From Synechococcus sp. PROS-7-1 (GTDB taxonomy: Bacteria > Cyanobacteriota > Cyanobacteriia > PCC-6307 > Cyanobiaceae), in the NCBI RefSeq assembly GCF_014279795.1, contig NZ_CP047945.1, forward strand, positions 1,260,572 through 1,324,571: a DNA stretch of 64,000 nt, given 5' to 3'. The notes under the pieces are model-generated. The model saw only the letters and a program-made list of their open reading frames with translations, searched no databases and was not told where the DNA came from. Made by a program: the position numbers and the translations under genes. Positions 10,601 through 19,836 of this stretch are shown in pieces (position 1 is the stretch's first letter; every line of letters starts with the position of its first letter).

Positions 10601-11433
10601 GGAGCTCCCAGACCAGCTTCCGAGAACTGAACCGATGCGAAGGATGTGGTGGTGATGACCAGCGCAACCTGCTGTTGGCTAAAGATCCGTTGAACGGCCT
10701 CTTGCACAGCCGCGTCCCGGAGGCTGCTGACCCAGAGAGCACGGGGAGAGAGTTTGCGCTGGCGAAGCGTGCTCAGCAGTGCATCGCACCAGAGCAGATC
10801 ACCGGACTGGCGATGCGCTCTGTAAAGGAGAACGCCGATCCGTGGTCCCGACTCCTGCTGCCAGTCGTAAGGGTCAGGATCTGGAGAAGGAACTGCCGCA
10901 AGCGAGGGCGGTTGATGGCATTCCGATCGCTCGTGACCGCTCTCGAGAATCCAATGGAGCCCCGATAACCAGGTTTGAAGATTGTCTGTTCCACCTTCAC
11001 GCAGCAGCAGCGCCATGGCGTCGCTGAGGCCTTCAGGCAGGGATCCGAGGCTGTGAAGCTCGCGATCCTGATCGGCTGTTCCGGCAAGGATGAGAAGAGT
11101 CCGCTCAGGTCTGGCGGATTCCCAGAGAGCGCACTGTTCCAAGCCGTAAGACCAATGCCCCCGTCCCCCGAGGAGACGCACAACGATCAGTCGTGTGAGC
11201 GATGTGCAATTGGACAGATAGTGATCGATCTGTGCCGGATGATTCAGGGCATCGAGGGGAAGTGCTCGGATTCGGTCATCCCACTCCTTCGAGGGAGAAT
11301 CTTCCAAAATTCTTGCCAGAGCCGACAGATCCGTACTGGCGCTGCTGAGAAAAAGCACTTCAGCGCTCGGTTGCTCCACAAATGCAACCGGATCGTCGGT
11401 ATCGCCTCCGGGGAGACTGGTTAAACGATGCAT
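7657..11433 (-). CDS. cobN: Cobaltochelatase large subunit CobN
   Basis: A 1258-residue CobN/ChlH-superfamily chelatase. CobN inserts cobalt into hydrogenobyrinate a,c-diamide during aerobic-type cobalamin synthesis in the cytoplasm. Recognisable stretches are MMIHVGKHGSAEWLPGKS in the middle, the LPTGRNFYSVDLRGLP segment, and ALSVWGTATMRNGGEDIAQM followed by RRMVDLELIPL. CobN is separated from the related Mg-chelatase ChlH mainly by these strings and context, and I judge CobN more likely. Cyanobacteria usually lack CobS/CobT and are thought to use ChlI/ChlD as partners. It is divergent from ilvE. B12-dependent metH lies about 1 kb beyond ilvE, which fits local clustering of B12 making and use. 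Confidence 0.92.
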   Translation of the reverse strand: MHRLTSLPGGDTDDPVAFVEQPSAEVLFLSSASTDLSALARILEDSPSKEWDDRIRALPLDALNHPAQIDHYLSNCTSLTRLIVVRLLGGRGHWSYGLEQCALWESARPERTLLILAGTADQDRELHSLGSLPEGLSDAMALLLREGGTDNLQTWLSGLHWILESGHERSECHQPPSLAAVPSPDPDPYDWQQESGPRIGVLLYRAHRQSGDLLWCDALLSTLRQRKLSPRALWVSSLRDAAVQEAVQRIFSQQQVALVITTTSFASVQFSEAGLGAPLWDSLDCPVLQLLSSSRPRSSWASSFQGLDPIDLSLQVVLPELDGRITTRIGAFREVLKADDRLCTAVKRLEADSAGIHWIADHALAWVDLQTTSASERRLTLLLANYPVRNGRLANGVGLDTPASCLNILRWLQAEGFDLGPQPLPQDSDALMAMILAGRTNDPESHLRSPLTHLPLETYAGWWATLPQSARDAIECRWGQPHDAEDLDAEGFAIHGIRFGKITVLVQPSRGYDPDQLSDLHSPDLPPPHRYLAQYLWLRREERCQMMIHVGKHGSAEWLPGKSVGLSASCGPSLALGAIPHLYPFIVNDPGEGSQAKRRGHAVILDHLTPPLGRAGLHGSLLSLESLLDEYIEARQLGASRCRALEQQLSSLLVELDWPGRPDTLNAASESSHWSATLEQVETYLCELKEAQIRTGLHRLGELPSSASLLELLIAIARAPVACRPGLTQWVARECNLSVDPWCDEDGMPLVSTDRDLLHALGAPGCRRVSDAVEWLEGQAQRLLQRLLGLDAEDADDAFIALADPLNRSLDEPSLPASLEFIRTDLWPRLQHCGVRERDALLAGISGRRVSSGPSGAPTRGRDDVLPTGRNFYSVDLRGLPTEAAWDLGRRSAEQLVELYELEHGEPLRHLALSVWGTATMRNGGEDIAQMLALLGVRPVWDGPTRRMVDLELIPLTLLGRPRVDVTLRMSGLFRDAFPQLLGWVNRALTLVAGLDEPEAENPLAHLTRLEGQQSRLFGSAPGAYGAGLQALIDSGQWERRTDLGEAYLAWSSWRYDGDAVAHADRQGLEQALRSVQVVLHNQDNREHDLLDSDDYYQFQGGLAAAIQQVSGQTPRLLFADHSRRERLRIHGLEREIDKVVRSRLLNPRWIEGMQRHGYKGAFEMSASLDYLFAYDATTDAVPDWCYARIAERWLLDDKVQTFLQRVNPWALRDMAERLLEASHRKLWSDADASLLKGIRALLLEAERAVECGGGPNS

Positions 11434-11505
11434 GAGCCCATTGTCTCCAGTGATGGGCGAAGCGGAGCGTGCAAGTGAGAAGATCTGATCATCGGACCGT
11501 CATCG

Positions 11506-12423
11506 ATGCATCAGTTCCTTCCCTACGCCTGGTTCCAGGGACGCTGCGTCCCGTTTGAGGAAGCCAAGGTTTCGGTCGCGACCCATGCTCTGCATTACGG
11601 GACTGGTGCCTTCGGCGGGATGCGTGCGATCCCAGATCCTTCAAAGCCCGGAGGAATGCTGCTGTTTCGAGCAGAACGGCATGCACGACGTCTTTCTCAA
11701 AGCGCCCGTCTCCTGCTTTCGGAACTCAGTGAGTCCACGGTGATGGATGCACTGGTGACAATGCTGAGAGCCAATCGCCCAGCAACACCGATTTATCTCC
11801 GACCATTCGTATACACCAGTGATCTCGGGATTGCTCCCAGGCTTCACAACATCGAGACCGATTTCCTGATCTATGGGCTGGAACTCGGCGACTATCTGTC
11901 ACCCGAGGGTGTGAGCTGCAGGATCAGCAGCTGGACACGGCAGGAAGACCGGTCCCTGCCGCTGCGAGGGAAGATCAGTGGTGCTTACATCACTAGCTCA
12001 CTCGCCAAGACGGAGGCCGTGAGCAGCGGTTTCGACGAGGCACTGCTGATGAACACCCGTGGCAAGGTGAGTGAGGCCAGTGGAATGAATCTGTTCATCG
12101 TCAGAGACGGCGACCTGATCACGCCTGGAGTGGATCAGGACATCCTTGAGGGAATCACCCGCGCCAGCGTGATCGAATTAGCGAAGTCGATGGGACTGAA
12201 CGTGATCGAGCGACCGGTCGACAAGACAGAACTGTTCATTGCTGATGAAGTGTTCCTGACCGGAACGGCTGCCAAAATCACGCCGATCCGGCAGTTGGAA
12301 TCGACGGTTCTCTCCCATCAACGTCCTGTGATGGATGCCTTGCGTCAGCGCCTGATCGCCATCACCGAGGGGCGGGACGAGGAGTTCCGTCACTGGGTGA
12401 CACGCATCGAGCTCGATCACTGA
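11506..12423 (+). CDS. ilvE: Branched-chain amino acid aminotransferase
   Basis: Fold-type IV PLP aminotransferase of 305 residues that transfers the amino group in the last step of Leu, Ile and Val synthesis. Signature features are the N-terminal FEEAKVSVATHALHYGTGAFGG, the PLP-lysine region ITSSLAKTEAVSSGFDEALLM, and the following GKVSEASGMNLF. The C-terminal EVFLTGTAAKITPI is also typical of IlvE. The length is normal and the ATG at 11506 is the only sensible start, 72 bases from divergent cobN. metH follows after 83 bases, which leaves room for its own promoter. Confidence 0.95.
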   Translation: MHQFLPYAWFQGRCVPFEEAKVSVATHALHYGTGAFGGMRAIPDPSKPGGMLLFRAERHARRLSQSARLLLSELSESTVMDALVTMLRANRPATPIYLRPFVYTSDLGIAPRLHNIETDFLIYGLELGDYLSPEGVSCRISSWTRQEDRSLPLRGKISGAYITSSLAKTEAVSSGFDEALLMNTRGKVSEASGMNLFIVRDGDLITPGVDQDILEGITRASVIELAKSMGLNVIERPVDKTELFIADEVFLTGTAAKITPIRQLESTVLSHQRPVMDALRQRLIAITEGRDEEFRHWVTRIELDH

Positions 12424-12506
12424 GCGTTTGCCTGGAAGTGCTGGAAGACCCGTTGAACGAGGAAGCACGGTGCTTTTCTTAGGATGGTGTCAACGGTTTT
12501 GGTGAG

Positions 12507-15500
12507 ATGCAGGCAGTTCAGAGCAAACCCGGCACTGCAACCTCCCGATTTCTTGAGCGTCTTCACGATCCTTCCAAGCCTGTTCTGGTGTTTGACGGAG
12601 CGACCGGGACATCGCTCCAGCAGATGGACCTCACAGCCGATGACTTCGGCGGAGAAGCCCTCGAAGGCTGCAATGAGAATCTCGTTGTGACCCGTCCGGA
12701 TGCGGTGCAGGCCGTGCACCGTCTGTTCCTCGACGCAGGATGCGACGTGATCGAGACGGACACGTTCGGAGCCGCCTCGGTTGTTCTCGCGGAATACGGA
12801 CTGGAGAATCAAGCCTTTGAGCTGAATCGACGTGCCGCGGAGCTGGCGCGTGAGATGGCCGATCAATACAGCAGCGAGAGCAAGCCGAGGTTCGTGGCCG
12901 GTTCGATGGGACCGACAACAAAACTGCCGACCCTGGGGCATATCGACTTCGACACGCTGCGTGACTCGTTCAAGGAACAAGCCGCAGGATTGCTCGCCGG
13001 CGATGTGGATCTGTTCATCATTGAGACCTGTCAGGACGTTCTGCAGATCAAAGCGGCCCTGCAGGGGGTCGAAGCGGCTTTCCAGGCCAGCGGCCAACGC
13101 CGCCCCCTGATGGTGTCGGTGACCATGGAGACCACCGGCACCATGTTGGTTGGTTCCGACATTGCGGCTGTGGTGTCGATTCTTGAGCCCTTCCCCATTG
13201 ATGTTCTGGGTTTGAACTGCGCCACGGGCCCGGAGCAGATGAAAGAACACATCAAATACCTCTCCGAATTCTCACCCTTCGTGGTCAGTTGCATCCCCAA
13301 TGCAGGACTGCCTGAAAACGTCGGTGGTGTTGCCCATTACCGGCTCACACCCCTGGAGCTGAAGATGCAGTTGATGCATTTCGTGGAAGACCTAGGGGTG
13401 CAAGTGATCGGTGGTTGCTGCGGCACAACGCCGGCTCATATCAAGGCACTGTCAGAAATCTCTGAAGAGCTCAAACCCGCTGTGCGGGATGTGCGTACCC
13501 GTCATCTTGAACGTCAGCAACTGAGTTATGAACCTGCGGCGTCATCGATCTACGGCGCAACTCCCTATTTCCAGGACAACTCCTTTCTGATCATCGGTGA
13601 ACGCCTGAATGCAAGTGGCTCCAAGAAGGTCCGCGAACTCCTCAACGAGGAGGACTGGGATGGTCTTGTAGCAGTGGCGCGTGGTCAGGTGAAAGAGAAC
13701 GCCCACGTTCTGGATGTGAATGTGGACTACGTGGGACGGGACGGAGAGAAAGACATGCATGAGTTGGTGACGCGAGTCGTCACTAATGTGAATCTGCCGC
13801 TCATGCTCGATTCAACCGAGTGGCAGAAGATGGAAGCTGGCTTGAAGGTGGCCGGTGGAAAATGCATTCTCAACTCAACGAATTACGAAGATGGCGATGA
13901 ACGCTTCTTTAAGGTTCTCGAGCTGGCTAGGCGGTACGGAGCTGGTGTGGTCATTGGCACGATTGATGAAGAAGGAATGGCCCGAACTGCTGACAAGAAA
14001 GTTGCCATTGCCAAGCGTGCTTATCGCGATGCCGTTGAATTCGGAATCCCCGCGAGAGAGATTTTTTACGACCCACTTGCACTTCCTATTTCAACTGGAA
14101 TCGAGGAGGATCGTCGTAACGGTGCGGAAACAATTACTGCAATCCGCCGTATTCGCAGTGAACTCCCCGGCGTTCATGTCGTTCTCGGTGTCTCCAATGT
14201 GAGTTTCGGCCTGTCACCAGCTGCCCGGATCACTCTCAATTCGGTGTTTCTTCATGACTGCTGTGAGGCTGGCATGGACGCTGCCATCGTTTCACCGGCC
14301 AAGATTCTTCCTTTGGTCAAAATTGATGCTGATCACCAGCAGGTTTGCCGCGATTTGATCAATGATGCGCGTCGCTTTGAGGGAGACGCCTGCATTTATG
14401 ACCCGCTGACCAAGCTCACGACGTTGTTCGAAGGCGTGAGTGCAAAGGATGCAAGGGCTTCAGGTCCTTCACTTGCTGATCTGCCTGTCGAAGAAAGGCT
14501 CAAGCAGCACATCATCGATGGAGAGCGCATTGGTCTTGAGGATGCACTCAACGAAGGGCTCCAGACCTACCCACCTCTCGACATTGTGAACACATTCTTG
14601 CTTGATGGCATGAAGGTGGTTGGAGAGCTTTTTGGTTCAGGCCAGATGCAGCTTCCATTTGTACTGCAGTCTGCTGAAACGATGAAAGCTGCTGTTGCTT
14701 TCCTCGAGCCTCACATGGAGAAAAGTGAAGGCAAGCGCAGCGCCAAAGCGAAATTCTTAATTGCGACAGTCAAAGGAGATGTTCACGACATCGGCAAAAA
14801 TCTTGTTGACATCATTCTCACAAACAATGGCTATGAAGTCATCAACTTAGGGATCAAGCAAGATGTGGGAGCGATTATTTCAGCTCAGCAAAAGCATGGT
14901 GCTGACTGCATCGCAATGAGTGGTCTCCTCGTGAAATCAACTGCTTTCATGAAAGACAATCTGCAGGCCTTTAATGATGCTGGAATTGACGTTCCCGTGG
15001 TTTTAGGGGGTGCTGCTCTCACGCCGCGGTTTGTGAATAAGGACTGCAGCGATGTTTACAACGGAAAAGTGATTTATGGGCGTGATGCCTTCACCGACCT
15101 GCGTTTCATGGATGCCTTTGTTGACGCGCGCAAGCAGGGGCACTGGGACAACATCAAGGGATTCCTCAACGGCACTCCCGAGGGGATCAGCCTCGGCGGC
15201 GACTTCGAACAATCCTCCGAGGAGAAATCAAACGATGCGGCCCCTGCCTCAATCAGTGATGAAGCAGCCGCCCTTGTTGTCACCGACGAACGCTCGGAGG
15301 TCGTTCCTGAGGAGCCCTCTTTGCGTCCGGATTTTCTTGGCTCAAAGGTGCTGCAGGGAGCTGAACAGATTCCTTTGAAGGACGTCATTGCTTATCTCGA
15401 TCGGCAAGCGCTGTTTGCCGGCCAATGGCAAATGCGGAAGGGCAAAGATCAGTCGAGGGAAGACTACGAGGCAGATCTGAAAGCAAAAGCGGAGCCAGTC

Positions 15501-16124
15501 CTTCAGACCTGGCTTGAGCGATCACTGAACGAGGACCTGTTGCAACCAGCTGTGGCTTATGGCTATTTCCCCTGTGGTCGTGACGGCAATGCCGTTGCAG
15601 TGTTTGATCCCGATTCAAACTGTGAGCTTGGGCGCTTTGCTCTTCCTCGTCAGCGCAGTGGCAATCGCTATTGCATCGCAGATTTCTATCGCGATCTCTC
15701 CAGTGGGCACCCCACTGATGTGTTGCCGATGCAGGCCGTCACCATGGGCGAAAAAGCGTCTGAATTTGCTCAGAAGCTCTTTGAAGCAGATTCCTACAGC
15801 GATTATCTGTTCTTCCACGGTCTGGCCGTTCAGATGGCTGAGGCACTGGCTGAGTGGACGCACGCCCGGATCCGTCGGGAATGTGGGTTCGCGGATCCCG
15901 AAGACATGCCTCTCAAGGATGTGTTGGCACAGCGCTACCGCGGCAGCCGTTATTCCTTCGGTTATCCCGCCTGCCCCAATGTGGCTGATTCTCGCCAGCA
16001 GCTGCTCTGGCTCGGTGCTGACCGAATTGGGCTGAGCATGGACGAAAGCGATCAACTGCATCCCGAGCAGAGCACAACGGCTCTCGTGGCCCTCCACAGC
16101 GCTGCCAGGTATTTCAGCGCCTGA
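12507..16124 (+). CDS. metH: B12-dependent methionine synthase
   Basis: Transfers a methyl group from methyltetrahydrofolate through cobalamin to homocysteine. All four modules are present in 1205 residues. The homocysteine-binding barrel has zinc cysteines C238 (GLNCATG) and C304/C305 ([10 protein letters not shown]). The pterin-binding domain has [13 protein letters not shown]. The B12 domain contains DVHDIGKN with the lower-ligand His at about residue 760. The C-terminal reactivation domain ends with the [15 protein letters not shown] and [11 protein letters not shown] motifs for AdoMet. A variable acidic linker lies near residues 900-935. No recognisable cobalamin riboswitch fits in the 83-base gap upstream. 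Proximity to cobN links cofactor and user. Confidence 0.97.
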   Translation: MQAVQSKPGTATSRFLERLHDPSKPVLVFDGATGTSLQQMDLTADDFGGEALEGCNENLVVTRPDAVQAVHRLFLDAGCDVIETDTFGAASVVLAEYGLENQAFELNRRAAELAREMADQYSSESKPRFVAGSMGPTTKLPTLGHIDFDTLRDSFKEQAAGLLAGDVDLFIIETCQDVLQIKAALQGVEAAFQASGQRRPLMVSVTMETTGTMLVGSDIAAVVSILEPFPIDVLGLNCATGPEQMKEHIKYLSEFSPFVVSCIPNAGLPENVGGVAHYRLTPLELKMQLMHFVEDLGVQVIGGCCGTTPAHIKALSEISEELKPAVRDVRTRHLERQQLSYEPAASSIYGATPYFQDNSFLIIGERLNASGSKKVRELLNEEDWDGLVAVARGQVKENAHVLDVNVDYVGRDGEKDMHELVTRVVTNVNLPLMLDSTEWQKMEAGLKVAGGKCILNSTNYEDGDERFFKVLELARRYGAGVVIGTIDEEGMARTADKKVAIAKRAYRDAVEFGIPAREIFYDPLALPISTGIEEDRRNGAETITAIRRIRSELPGVHVVLGVSNVSFGLSPAARITLNSVFLHDCCEAGMDAAIVSPAKILPLVKIDADHQQVCRDLINDARRFEGDACIYDPLTKLTTLFEGVSAKDARASGPSLADLPVEERLKQHIIDGERIGLEDALNEGLQTYPPLDIVNTFLLDGMKVVGELFGSGQMQLPFVLQSAETMKAAVAFLEPHMEKSEGKRSAKAKFLIATVKGDVHDIGKNLVDIILTNNGYEVINLGIKQDVGAIISAQQKHGADCIAMSGLLVKSTAFMKDNLQAFNDAGIDVPVVLGGAALTPRFVNKDCSDVYNGKVIYGRDAFTDLRFMDAFVDARKQGHWDNIKGFLNGTPEGISLGGDFEQSSEEKSNDAAPASISDEAAALVVTDERSEVVPEEPSLRPDFLGSKVLQGAEQIPLKDVIAYLDRQALFAGQWQMRKGKDQSREDYEADLKAKAEPVLQTWLERSLNEDLLQPAVAYGYFPCGRDGNAVAVFDPDSNCELGRFALPRQRSGNRYCIADFYRDLSSGHPTDVLPMQAVTMGEKASEFAQKLFEADSYSDYLFFHGLAVQMAEALAEWTHARIRRECGFADPEDMPLKDVLAQRYRGSRYSFGYPACPNVADSRQQLLWLGADRIGLSMDESDQLHPEQSTTALVALHSAARYFSA

Positions 16125-16169
16125 GTCTGCGGGTTGTTGCAGACTGCAGCGGCCTTATCCCTTCAGTCC

Positions 16170-16442
16170 ATGGATCTCAGCGGGCCTGACGCCATCGACA
16201 AAGCCATTGATGCAGGGGTTGATCTCGATGGATCACCTCTGCCCGATGCCATGCTTTCCCTCTATCGGGAGGTGATGACCCTCGAAGGCCAACGCAAGCG
16301 CAGCGGTGTCAAGAAGTCGATGCGCAATCGCGTCGTTCGCACAGGTGCCAAGCACTTTGACCAAGACACACTCAACAAGCGTTTGCTTCAAGCGGGCTGG
16401 GAGGGTCTGAAGGCCAAGGAGATTGCCTTCTTCTTCGGCTGA
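16170..16442 (+). CDS. Conserved small protein, unknown function
   Basis: About 90 residues from the ATG at 16170; a TTG at 16134 would add 12 residues but starts only nine bases after metH. The protein is cytoplasmic-looking, with a basic stretch (QRKRSGVKKSMRNRVVRTG) in the middle and an amphipathic C-terminus ending EIAFFFG. I do not recognise a domain. Position directly behind metH suggests read-through transcription, and a hairpin follows the stop. It is probably a picocyanobacterial conserved hypothetical. Confidence 0.65.
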   Translation: MDLSGPDAIDKAIDAGVDLDGSPLPDAMLSLYREVMTLEGQRKRSGVKKSMRNRVVRTGAKHFDQDTLNKRLLQAGWEGLKAKEIAFFFG

Positions 16443-16459
16443 CCCGAACCGTCATCGAG

Positions 16460-16485
16460 GCTCTGCCGCTCAGTCTTGGCAGAGC
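16460..16485. terminator. Inverted repeat between convergent genes, possible bidirectional terminator
   Basis: Arms gctctgcc and ggcagagc (8 bp, perfect) flank a 10-base loop. It sits just after the stop of the plus-strand small gene and overlaps the last codons of the minus-strand gene. A short ttctcc follows on the plus side. There is no strong T tract, so termination efficiency is uncertain. Confidence 0.35.
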
Positions 16486-16700
16486 TTCTCCATGGTGTCG
16501 ATCACTTCCTGCTGAAATTCATCGAGCGCACTCGACTCACTCAGATCAATCCCTTCACCTGCCGCGTTCTGGGCAAGGTCTTGAAAATGGAAGGCACCCT
16601 CACCATTGGCCAAAAACTCCATGGCAGAGGACTCGCCGCTTTCGCGGAAGGCATCGCAGAGGGCGAGGAACGCCGCGTCTTCAGTGAACTCCCAATCCAT
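16470..16700 (-). CDS. Small acidic conserved protein, unknown function
   Basis: 76 residues, strongly acidic (many Glu/Asp, few basic residues), with no signal peptide or membrane helix. It begins MDWEFTEDAAFLALCDAF and ends EKLCQD, with two cysteines. I recognise no domain. The composition and length resemble small regulatory or chaperone-like picocyanobacterial proteins, but that is only an impression. It converges on the preceding small gene and is divergent from the DUF2237 gene. Confidence 0.6.
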   Translation of the reverse strand: MDWEFTEDAAFLALCDAFRESGESSAMEFLANGEGAFHFQDLAQNAAGEGIDLSESSALDEFQQEVIDTMEKLCQD

Positions 16701-16811
16701 CGAGGAGGCATAACTGAATGACCTTTAACGCCTCGCCCCCGGGATCCGTCAACCACCTGGTCGCGCAATGTGGCACTCCTTCGTCAGAATCGCTGGGCTT
16801 TAGAGGCCAGA

Positions 16812-17219
16812 ATGACCAGCCTGAGCAACGCTCAAATCAATGTTCCGAGAACGGATCTCAACGTTCTTGGCTCTGCGCTTGAGCTCTGCAGCTGTGAACC
16901 TCTAACGGGATGGTTCCGCGATGGTCATTGCAGGAGCGATTCTTCAGATCACGGACAGCACACTGTGTGTTGTGTGATGACGGAACGCTTTCTCAGTTAC
17001 AGCAAGGCCCTGGGAAATGATCTGAGCACTCCGATGCCTGCTTATGGGTTTCCCGGCCTTCAACCTGGGGATCACTGGTGCGTCTGCGCACCACGCTGGA
17101 AACAGGCCATGGAGGACGGGATGGCACCCCCGGTTCGCCTTGAGGCGACCGAACAGGGCTCTCTGGCAGTGATTCCCCTTGAGATCCTGCGTGAACACGC
17201 TCACCAAGGGATGCACTGA
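16812..17219 (+). CDS. DUF2237 family protein
   Basis: A close fit to DUF2237 (COG3651), small bacterial proteins of unknown biochemical role. Hallmarks in order are LNVLGSALELCSCEPLTGWF, the Cys-rich HTVCCVMTERFL, then SKALGNDLSTP, AYGFPGLQPGDHWCVCAPRW and PVRLEATEQGSL. The repeated cysteines (about six in 135 residues) are conserved in the family and could bind metal or form disulfides. A GTG at 16770 would add 14 residues; the ATG at 16812 is closer to family length. The 3' end overlaps the convergent SDR gene by 19 bases. Confidence 0.85.
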   Translation: MTSLSNAQINVPRTDLNVLGSALELCSCEPLTGWFRDGHCRSDSSDHGQHTVCCVMTERFLSYSKALGNDLSTPMPAYGFPGLQPGDHWCVCAPRWKQAMEDGMAPPVRLEATEQGSLAVIPLEILREHAHQGMH

Positions 17220-17929
17220 CCATCCCAGGCCAGAAACGCACCTGTTTGCTCGGGCGTCTGCTGAAGCAAGACATCGAGTAGGTGACCGGCTGCTCGCTCT
17301 GGGCTAAACAGCTTGTCCGGTGGCACGAAGCTCTGAAAGGGTTGCGACAAAGGAGTATCGGTCGTACCCGGATGAAGCATCGTCACTGTGGCTTCGGGAA
17401 AGCGCCGCGCCCACTCCACGCTGAGCGTGCGAAGCATCATGTTCTGGGCCGCCTTGGCAGCGCGATAGGCATACCAGCCGCCACTGCGGTTGTCTCCGAT
17501 GCTTCCGACCCTGGCGCTAAGACTTGCGAAATGAAAGGGTTCATTGCGACGTAGCGCCGGCTCAACCGCCTTGGCCAGGAGCAGGGGGCCGGCCGCGTTG
17601 ATTTTGAAGGATTCGATCAGTTGGTCTGACTGGACATGCTGAAGACGTTTCTCGGGCTGCAGAGAGGGGCCGTGCAGGCGACCAGTGGCGTTGAAGACCA
17701 GTCGCAGGGGGTGGTGGTCATTGGAGAGTGTTTGGGTGAGCCTGGAGAGGCTCTCGAAATTCTCCAGATCGAGAGGCCAGTCGGATGCGTCTTTCGGGTT
17801 TCGGCGACAGAGCGTGACCGTGAGCTGCGGGCAGCGATCGGCCAGCCGGGACGCCAGCACTTCACCGATGCCACCGCCACCCACAATCAGGGCACGGCCC
17901 AACCACCGTTCCGGGCTTGATTCAGGCAT
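17201..17929 (-). CDS. Short-chain dehydrogenase/reductase
   Basis: A 242-residue classical SDR with a Rossmann fold. The nucleotide-binding turn ALIVGGGGIGEVLASRL is near the N-terminus and LVFNATGRLHG replaces the NAG-type motif. The catalytic YRAAK (YxxxK) is preceded by FASLSARVGSIGDN, which supplies the Ser. The pattern is close to C-factor/CsgA-like SDRs found widely in cyanobacteria; the substrate cannot be told from sequence. It overlaps the convergent DUF2237 gene by 19 bases and starts only about 24 bases from the divergent SpoIID-like gene. Confidence 0.85.
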   Translation of the reverse strand: MPESSPERWLGRALIVGGGGIGEVLASRLADRCPQLTVTLCRRNPKDASDWPLDLENFESLSRLTQTLSNDHHPLRLVFNATGRLHGPSLQPEKRLQHVQSDQLIESFKINAAGPLLLAKAVEPALRRNEPFHFASLSARVGSIGDNRSGGWYAYRAAKAAQNMMLRTLSVEWARRFPEATVTMLHPGTTDTPLSQPFQSFVPPDKLFSPERAAGHLLDVLLQQTPEQTGAFLAWDGQCIPW

Positions 17930-17953
17930 GATTCAGCCGCCGCTGTCGCGGAT

Positions 17954-18895
17954 ATGCAATTCACTCCCTCACTGTCACTGTTGTTGACCACCTTCACCAG
18001 TGTTCTTGCGCTGGGTCTTTGGTGGGGGTCTGGAGGTCGCTCTTCACAGCCGGACCCAACAGCCTCAGAAACCCTCTTGCAAACCTTGCTTGAGGGTTCC
18101 GATGAGAGAGGGGCATCAACCGTTCCCGCCAAGGGGAGCATGGATGAGCCTCCAACTCCCAGCGCTGTCACCGTTCCGGTGATTCCTGAAGCAGGTCGGT
18201 CAGCTGACCCTCAGCTGAAGGTTGCCCTGCTGAGTCAGTCACCACCCCGCAGCATCTCGCTTCAACACGGAGCCCGTTGCCGTCGTGCTTCTGGGAAGGT
18301 GATCTCAAAAGAGACGCTGATGGATCTTCTGGCCGTTCAGCGGCAGGGACTGATCAGTTGTGGTGGCGAACGCGGACGTGTGTTGGTGAATGACAGGGCT
18401 TACGAAGGAATCATCCATCTTTTAAACAGAGGCAACGGCTGGACTGCCATTAATCAGATCAACCTCGAGCGCTACGTGGCCTCCGTTGTGGGAGCTGAGA
18501 TGCCTTCGCACTGGAACGGGGAAGCACTGAAAGCGCAAGCTGTAGCAGCACGTTCCTATGCACTCGTGCATGTGATCCGTCCAGCATCGGCTGACTGGAA
18601 TCTTGGCGATACAACGCGATGGCAGGCTTACGCCGGCCTGATGAGCAACACCGCGTCGACCCGCAAAGCTGCCTCCGCTACGAATGGAATCGTGCTCAGT
18701 TTTCAGGGAGGCCTGGTGGAATCCCTGTATGCAGCAACCCGGGAAATCTCAACAGAAGCCCACGGTCATCTGGGCGCCAGCATGAGCCAGCATGGAGCTC
18801 AGAAACTGGCTGAGGAGGGTTTGCGTTTCAACGAAATCCTTGGCAGGTACTACGTCGGAGCCTCTCTGGCAAGAATCAAAACCGATCGTGAATGA
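17954..18895 (+). CDS. SpoIID/LytB domain protein, membrane-anchored or secreted
   Basis: 313 residues. Residues 1-25 form a hydrophobic signal anchor. A Pro/Ser/Thr-rich linker of about 60 residues follows. The SpoIID domain starts near residue 110, with the core NLERYVASVVGAEMPSHW and ALKAQAVAARSYAL, the latter carrying the catalytic-type Glu and Arg region. It ends with MSQHGAQKLAEEG. SpoIID of Bacillus is a lytic transglycosylase acting on denuded glycan; cyanobacterial homologues are presumed cell-wall enzymes. The stop overlaps the GTG start of the next gene by 8 bases. Confidence 0.88.
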   Translation: MQFTPSLSLLLTTFTSVLALGLWWGSGGRSSQPDPTASETLLQTLLEGSDERGASTVPAKGSMDEPPTPSAVTVPVIPEAGRSADPQLKVALLSQSPPRSISLQHGARCRRASGKVISKETLMDLLAVQRQGLISCGGERGRVLVNDRAYEGIIHLLNRGNGWTAINQINLERYVASVVGAEMPSHWNGEALKAQAVAARSYALVHVIRPASADWNLGDTTRWQAYAGLMSNTASTRKAASATNGIVLSFQGGLVESLYAATREISTEAHGHLGASMSQHGAQKLAEEGLRFNEILGRYYVGASLARIKTDRE

Positions 18896-19781
18896 ACACT
18901 TCTGGACAGCAGCGCTAAGCCGATCCAGCCAAGCGCTCGAGCAAGGAGCTCTGATCCCTCTGACAACCTCTCGGTTGCCATGCCCAGGACCTGGCGGCGA
19001 ACATTTCGAGCTGCGTCAACTCAATGCCCGGCTGCCCAGACACCATCAACCGGAGGGACCTAAGCCGAATCCATTCAGTCCCTGGGATCCAGAACTCGAA
19101 ATCGATTCGATCGGGGTCGACCATGTGCTGATTCTCAATAAATACCCAGTTCAGACAGGCCACATGCTCCTGATCACAAGGCAGTGGGCGTCGCAGGCTC
19201 ATTGGCTCACCCACACAGACTGGAACGCCCTCGTGCACGTTGACCGCGACACCAGTGGGTTGTGGTTTTTCAACAGTGGGCCGAAAGCTGGAGCTAGCCA
19301 ACCTCACCGCCATTTGCAGCTGCTGCGACGCCAGAGCGGTGAAAGGACATGCCCGCGCGAAAACTGGTTTCGCCGCCTGCTCGAGGTCAGCAACACAGGA
19401 GGGGTGGCAGAGAGTCACGATCCGCTGATCGGCAGTTGCGCCGTCGCCCAGCGTCCCAAGCTCTCCGACCCAGAGCAGGAGTCCCGCGCTCTGCACGCTC
19501 TGTACCGCACCCTCGCGATGACGTTGGCCCTTGGCGATGCCGATGCGGAGCAACCTCCTCTGGCTGCCTACAACCTTCTGCTCTCTCCAGATTGGATGGC
19601 CCTGATCCGGCGCAGGAAGGAGCGAGCTTCAGGGTTCAGCCTGAACGCCCTTGGTTTCGCCGGCTATCTGCTCGCCACTGAGAATTCAGATCTTGGCTGG
19701 CTGGAGCACCATGGAGCTGAACGGCTGCTTCAGGAAGTTGTGAGCCGCATCAGTGATGCCACGGATGACAGCGAGTCCTGA
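18888..19781 (+). CDS. Ap4A phosphorylase-like ATP adenylyltransferase
   Basis: 297 residues from a GTG at 18888; the frame is open further upstream inside the SpoIID gene, and the nearby ATG at 18892 is out of frame. The catalytic HxHxQ motif of Ap4A phosphorylases is seen as H140-R-H142-L-Q144 in QPHRHLQLL. The N-terminal DHVLILNKYPVQTGHMLLIT and the C-terminal AAYNLLLSPDWMALIRRR also match the family. Such enzymes phosphorolyse diadenosine tetraphosphate to ADP and ATP, limiting a stress-linked nucleotide. The overlap with spoIID is presumably translational coupling. Confidence 0.85.
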   Translation: MNEHFWTAALSRSSQALEQGALIPLTTSRLPCPGPGGEHFELRQLNARLPRHHQPEGPKPNPFSPWDPELEIDSIGVDHVLILNKYPVQTGHMLLITRQWASQAHWLTHTDWNALVHVDRDTSGLWFFNSGPKAGASQPHRHLQLLRRQSGERTCPRENWFRRLLEVSNTGGVAESHDPLIGSCAVAQRPKLSDPEQESRALHALYRTLAMTLALGDADAEQPPLAAYNLLLSPDWMALIRRRKERASGFSLNALGFAGYLLATENSDLGWLEHHGAERLLQEVVSRISDATDDSES

Positions 19782-19836
19782 ATGACGACTGGATGGGATG
19801 AGTCCCTGCCGAGACAGGGGATCACGAAACCAATCC

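Noticed and set aside
12424-12506. Possible cobalamin riboswitch upstream of metH
   Set aside because: The gap is only 83 bases, too short, and I see no B12-box-like sequence.
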